Shown here piece after piece: positions 59,735 to 64,000 of a DNA stretch of 64,000 nucleotides. Origin of the DNA: Nymphaea colorata (lineage: Eukaryota; Streptophyta; Magnoliopsida; Nymphaeales; Nymphaeaceae). Under the pieces are notes generated by a model. That model worked only from the letters and a program-made list of their open reading frames with translations. It searched no databases and was not told the origin of the DNA. The stretch is taken from assembly GCF_008831285.2 (NCBI RefSeq), contig NC_045148.1, forward strand, positions 18,347,002 through 18,411,001, read 5' to 3'. Position 1 is the first letter of the stretch. Each line of letters starts with the position of its first letter. Both the position numbers and the translations under genes were made by a program.

Positions 59735-60938
59735 CTACTTGCAGGATTTTCCCTCTATGTCCGCATTTTACTGCCATGATCGTAGGGTGAGCGGAGCGGA
59801 CAACAGTAAATAGCCTATTTTACCACACCAATGTCTTAGCGACTGACCCCAGACTGTATATACTACCGTTCCCTAGAATAAGATGATTTGTAAACTAATC
59901 GAATAAAAAGCTTGATTAAACATGATGATGCCCAAATTTGGTATTATGCACAATAACTATATTTTGAACGTTCGAGTGTATAACTTGAACACAAAATTAA
60001 CTTTTTCAGGCCGACTGATTTCTGCAAGTGTTATTTTTTTGAACAATAAACTGTGACATGCATAACACTTAAGTCAAACAGTATATGGTAACATATTTTT
60101 CAAGAAAGAAAAAAGTATGAAAAAATTTGTACTTTAACTTTGAAAAATGGAATTTACATGTAACACTTTATTAGGATTAATCGAGTTGCTCGAATGTCTT
60201 GTAAATAAGCATACATAAATATTCCTTCTATTTACAAATTAGTAAGTATAACCCTCATTTTTTTGGAGGAATGAAGTATTAGGTTTTTTTTTTTAAAGTT
60301 AAAATTAAATTGCTTTTGAACAAGTGGCATCGAGTCAGATCCAAAGCCGACATTTTGGATATGGAACAGATTTCAAATTTTCAAGTGAAAGAGATCCGAA
60401 AACCGGATCTGGTTTTTATTAGGATCAGAGTCAACCCATTTTCCAGAATTATCCATATATATATGAAATATGTATGAAAAATATAATTAAAATTTTAATG
60501 GAGTCCGGCCCAAAAAATGAAATATTTAAAAGAAAGGAAAATAAAAATATTTTAATGGTCTTACTTCTTGTTGAATAATAATATAATAAGCTAATGAAGC
60601 CCTTGATTTGTTAGACTTAGTTTCGGTTGCTTCAATTTTTTGAACGTTAGTGCCGTGTTTTGCGTCCAGTCTCGAGGAAACCAGACCCAGTTGACAGTTT
60701 CGTATTGTTTGTGAGTTTACGCAGAGAAATTCAGGCGTCTGCTCCAACGGTCTGCTCAAAATTTAATTGAAAATAGAAAGTTATGCGGTTTTTCTCTCCA
60801 TCAGGCGGGCTTTCCTTTTCCCGCTTCTCTGCCTTTTCCTGTTTTTTTTTCTCTTCCTCTTTCTCCGGTCCGCCCGTGGACCGATCGGCGTCGTTCAGCG
60901 TCATTCAGTGAACCTTTCGGCCCTCGCTCAACTGGTAA

Positions 60939-60972
<34 letters not shown>

Positions 60973-61442
60973 ATCCCCCTTGTGGGCAGAGGGTTTCACT
61001 GGTCAAAACCCTCCGCCGGCAGCCTCTCTCTCTTTTGTTTCGCTGGCAGAAGGGTTCGCCGGTGGAAACCCTCTGCCATCTCTCTCTCTCTCTCTCTCAT
61101 GTCCGTTTGCCGGTAGAGGGTTTCAGTGGGAAGCCCCAATCACGCAGAGGCCCTAGGCGGGTCCAAAGCCCCTTTTCAATCTAGTCCACCTATAACTTGA
61201 AACTAGTTAGAAAATACTCCCCAGAATTTTGTTCCTTTTCACTTTCCATTTGAGGATTCCATTTCAGTTTATGGTTTGTCATCAGCTCATCAAGCATGCA
61301 ACATGTAGATAACAGTTGAACTCTACGATGATGTGCTTTTGGGTGTACAGAAGATTTACTAGAAAAAACACATACATGATAGTGTTCTTCGTCAACAATA
61401 ATAATAATCATTGAGTTAACCATTGGAAATTTTATGTTACAG
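59735..61442. other. non-coding region
   Basis: AT-rich to about 60,760, then a GC- and CT-rich stretch at 60,780-61,190 with (CT)n at about 60,937-60,973 and 61,078-61,100 and three related GGGTTT/AACCCTC motifs (GGTTTCACTGG, GGTTCGCCGG, GGTTTCAGTGG). The latter looks like a 5' UTR or promoter-proximal repeat but no reading frame is convincing. Confidence 0.45.
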
Positions 61443-61619
61443 GAAATAACTATGAAAGAGAGGTACACTTTAGGTGAGGCGTTGTTTCAACCTTCCGTTT
61501 TGGGCTTTGAAGAGCATGGTATTGTTGAGCAGCTTCTGCGCTGTATCTCAAGTGCTTCATATGAGAACCATAGGCAATTGTTGGAAAATATTGTGGTTTG
61601 TGGATTGTATCTATGACTG
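61443..61619 (+). pseudogene. actin-related protein 7-like exon fragment
   Basis: After a TTATGTTACAG acceptor the frame encodes ERYTLGEALFQPSVLGFEEH then GIVEQLLRCISSASYENHRQ, and ends near a GTATGT donor at 61,620. This matches the C-terminal actin fold of plant ARP7, a nuclear subunit of SWI/SNF-type chromatin remodelling complexes. The LLENIVVCG block, which should lead into the nucleotide-contacting glycines, shifts frame at about 61,602 by a one-base loss and stops at TGA 61,614-61,616. No neighbouring ARP exons are found in 60-63 kb. A relic exon is likeliest. A real gene with very long introns is less likely because of the frameshift. Confidence 0.65.
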
Positions 61620-62616
61620 GTATGTCCATGTTCTTCACTAAGTTTGACCTTCCCATGGTTCTTTCTTCTATTAGTCTAAATTATGAAAAACAGTTAACCA
61701 CTCGTTGTCAATCTGGTGCATTCACTACTTAAAACTTCTTGCAACATTTGGTAGCAATTCATGTCTCCATAGGTCTCATCTTAAAATAAGCTTCTGCAGC
61801 AAAGTACTGCTGGAGGAAGGACTGTCTTCAGCGTACGAAGGTTGTCACACAACATGAAATTCTAACTGGTTTTTTCTTTACTTGCATACCCTACAACAAC
61901 TGGCTTTGAATTGACATGAGTTGAATTATGAACCAGTTGAATTATGAACCACTGCAAACATATACATGATATCAGTAGGCATGTACTGTTAACGGCATAT
62001 TGTGGTTATAGTTCATCTTAAGTCTTAACTAGTTACATGATACATCACATTGCGTCTAGAAGCCCTGGCCTCTTTTTCAGCATGTTTACATCCTGTCCAT
62101 ATTGTAGAAGCTTTGAACATTGACTACTAACAACTAATAAGTTTATGTCATCAACACTGAAAAGATGAAGATCATGAAAGAGGACGCTTTTAAAGTGCAT
62201 CATCAACCTCATAAAGCAAGTTACTGGTTTATGTCTACATTTTTTTTTGGCACAGATTTTGAAAAGTGCTTTCAAAAGGATGCATGTTCTCAAATTTTTT
62301 ACTTCTTGTAGAAAAGAGATGTTCAGCTATACTTTTTTCGAGTGTTTGTTTCATCTTTCTAGTTTTTATTTATGATTTTTCTTCAATTTTTAGGCATTTA
62401 TATCTCCATCAAATAGAATACAATTTTGAACTTGTCTGCATTTAAGGATCTAGAATTTCCACTTAGTTAGGGAGATGAGGGTATTTTAGGACTTGCGTGG
62501 TGATTTTTGCTTTGATTTCGGCATATTGTTTTTTATGTCTTATTGCTAAGAGGATTATCTAAAACCATTCAAACCAATCCAACTTGGCCCTGAAAGTGGT
62601 TTTTAGGTGGATAGGA

Positions 62617-62694
62617 GAATGAGCTACAGATGTAGCAATTTCCCCTTAGCTATAGAATGAGCTACAGCTACAGAAGTAGCAATTTCCCCTTAGC
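62617..62694 (+). repeat. twofold 34-40 bp tandem repeat
   Basis: GAATGAGCTACAG ... GTAGCAATTTCCCCTTAGC occurs twice. The second copy has an extra CTACAG. Confidence 0.9.
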
Positions 62695-63052
62695 AATCAA
62701 TGATCCTCTATTTTTATGAGAGAGTTTGAGAACTCATCCCTTGTATAGAAGTCCCTAGGAGAGTTGGTGAAGTTCATTTTTCTACCCAACGAACCTATGC
62801 TATTATGTGCATTCACCCTTTTTTAGAGTAGAATACCTTCCTCGTGGTGGTATATTATTTGATGTCAATATTTTTTTGTAAAAGTGATCATTTTCAGTTT
62901 TGCTTATGTAATCACCCAAATTTTTTCAAAAAGAATGTCCACTTTTATTGAAAACACAAAACCCAATTTTTGGATCAAAATTGGTCCAAAGCCATAGTCC
63001 AAATCTAAATTAGATCCAAAAACCCAAGTTCAAATCCAAATCAAGCATTTGA

Positions 63053-63189
63053 GACTCATTTGCCATTCCTTTTGACAAAAAAGCCTCCTTTTAGAGGGTG
63101 ATTTTGGTCTTTTTATGGACAAGACTCATTTGCCATTCGTTTTTTACAAAGAACCTCCTTTTAAATGGTGATTTTGGTCTTTTTGATGG
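63053..63189 (+). repeat. twofold 70-bp tandem repeat
   Basis: GACTCATTTGCCATTC ... GGTGATTTTGGTC begins at 63,053 and again at 63,123, with about ten differences. Confidence 0.9.
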
Positions 63190-63210
63190 ATAAAGGTCTT
63201 TAGTATTGTT

Positions 63211-64000
63211 ATGATGAGTAACAAGACGGAAAGTTCACCCAAAAAACTTCCCATAATCCCAAAGACCTTTATCCTACAAAGCGGCGATGATAAATTGTCA
63301 GGTGACTCTTCAGATGGAGATTCGTGCTACTTGGGTGAGGTCCTCCCCTTGAAAGAGCGCATCGTTGAAGGAGAGTGGATTCAGACATTTAAGGTCCAGT
63401 CAATTACCCTTTCAGAAAAAGACCTCTCAAAATAGGGTTATTATCATGAAGAGGTTCTTTACATCGTCGTCCAGGTCAATGGGATGACTGTGCCACATGT
63501 CTTAATTGATGGAGGAAGTGGCTTGAACATTTGTCCTGATCTTACGGCCAAAGCTTTGGGGTTCCGTGAAGACAAATACCGCTCTGACGATATCAAAATC
63601 TGCGGATATGATAGTCGAGGCATGAGCAGTAAAGGTGCCATTGACATGAACGTGATCATTGAAAATTCCAGTCATCGCATTGTATTCCATGTGGTAGATG
63701 TACCACCATCATATAACTTGCTTTTGAGACAACCTTGGATCCACCAAGTATGAGGGATCTCATCCACGCTTCATCAATGCCTCAAATGGAATTTTAGCCC
63801 ATCAGTCATCACCGTACGTGCTGAGGATCCGGTCGAAAGGTTGGTGCAACCCATACTCCTTAGGTCAACTGATCTGGTGGATGTACCGAGCATAAGAACA
63901 ACAAAGGACAGACCTTTGGAAGAATGGATGCAGAACATGGAGATAGGCGAATCATCTGGGAGTGCCCATACTATTTCAAACAATCATGCCAGTTATAAAA
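63211..64000 (+). pseudogene. Ty3/gypsy gag-pol fragment with protease domain
   Basis: The open stretch 63,211-63,432 (EVLPLKERIVEGEWIQTF) is followed after a TAG by 63,436-63,750. That part has HVLIDGGSGLNICPDLTAKA and VVDVPPSYNLLLRQPWIH, the retropepsin-like protease of plant Ty3/gypsy elements with the IDGGS active-site form. A TGA at 63,751-63,753 interrupts it, then SSTLHQCLKWNFSPSVITVR and the linker toward reverse transcriptase run to the window end. The reverse transcriptase must lie beyond 64,000 if it exists. At least two stops make it defective. No LTR is seen on the left. Confidence 0.75.

Larger units (their letters stand above)
61620..63210. other. non-coding region with two small tandem repeats
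   Basis: AT-rich, no coding signal recognised. It contains the two duplications listed separately. Confidence 0.5.

Overview
The window is repeat-dominated nuclear DNA from a flowering plant. It contains Ty1/copia and Ty3/gypsy retroelement proteins of plant type, initiator-Met tRNA primer binding sites, a fragment of cytosolic ribosomal protein S15 (uS19) with its introns, fragments resembling plant ABCG/PDR transporters and actin-related protein 7, and many long (TA)n and (GA)n microsatellites. I see no intact host gene, no tRNA or rRNA gene, no CRISPR array and no bacterial-type operon. The species cannot be named from this sequence.

Layout. Positions 1-3,990 hold a gag fragment, unassigned repeats, a 1-kb foldback hairpin and a probable solo LTR. 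At 3,991 a large segmental duplication begins: 3,991-20,640 matches 22,248-53,300. The second copy is longer because it carries a 7.45-kb internal tandem duplication (25,355-32,800 repeated as 32,801-40,286), a 5.5-kb Ty1/copia insertion (42,070-47,603), and 1.26 kb that was deleted from the first copy. The two duplicons meet at a 1.3-kb-armed palindrome centred at 22,248. An older, more diverged tandem structure lies underneath. A unit marked by an LTR-like block, a gutted copia element (gag, protease, integrase zinc finger) and a compound microsatellite recurs at about 5.3, 15.2, 23.6, 41.2 and 54.9 kb.

Nested insertions. The units carry a foldback element (about 10.1-12.4, 28.7-30.9 and 36.2-38.4 kb; a minimal form at 53.3 kb). 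Its left arm is split by a Harbinger-like element with GGGCCCGTTTGATG termini and a TAA target duplication. Beside it lie a GAGCTCG-rich hAT-like element with an 8-bp duplication, a second 1.55-kb hairpin (13.7-15.2 and 39.7-41.2 kb, truncated at 32.2-32.8 kb), and a captured S15 gene fragment. Several insertions have an unoccupied paralogous site in the same window, so their boundaries can be read directly.

The best-preserved element is the copia at 42,070-47,603. Its LTRs are 355 bp each with two differences, its duplication is GAGCA, and PBS and PPT are present, but the coding region has three frameshifts and one stop. The right part (57.9-64 kb) holds the ABCG-like and ARP7-like fragments, another hAT-like element and the start of a degraded Ty3/gypsy element that runs off the window. 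Nothing here works as a pathway. The biology is nested insertion, segmental duplication, inverted repeats and gene-fragment capture.
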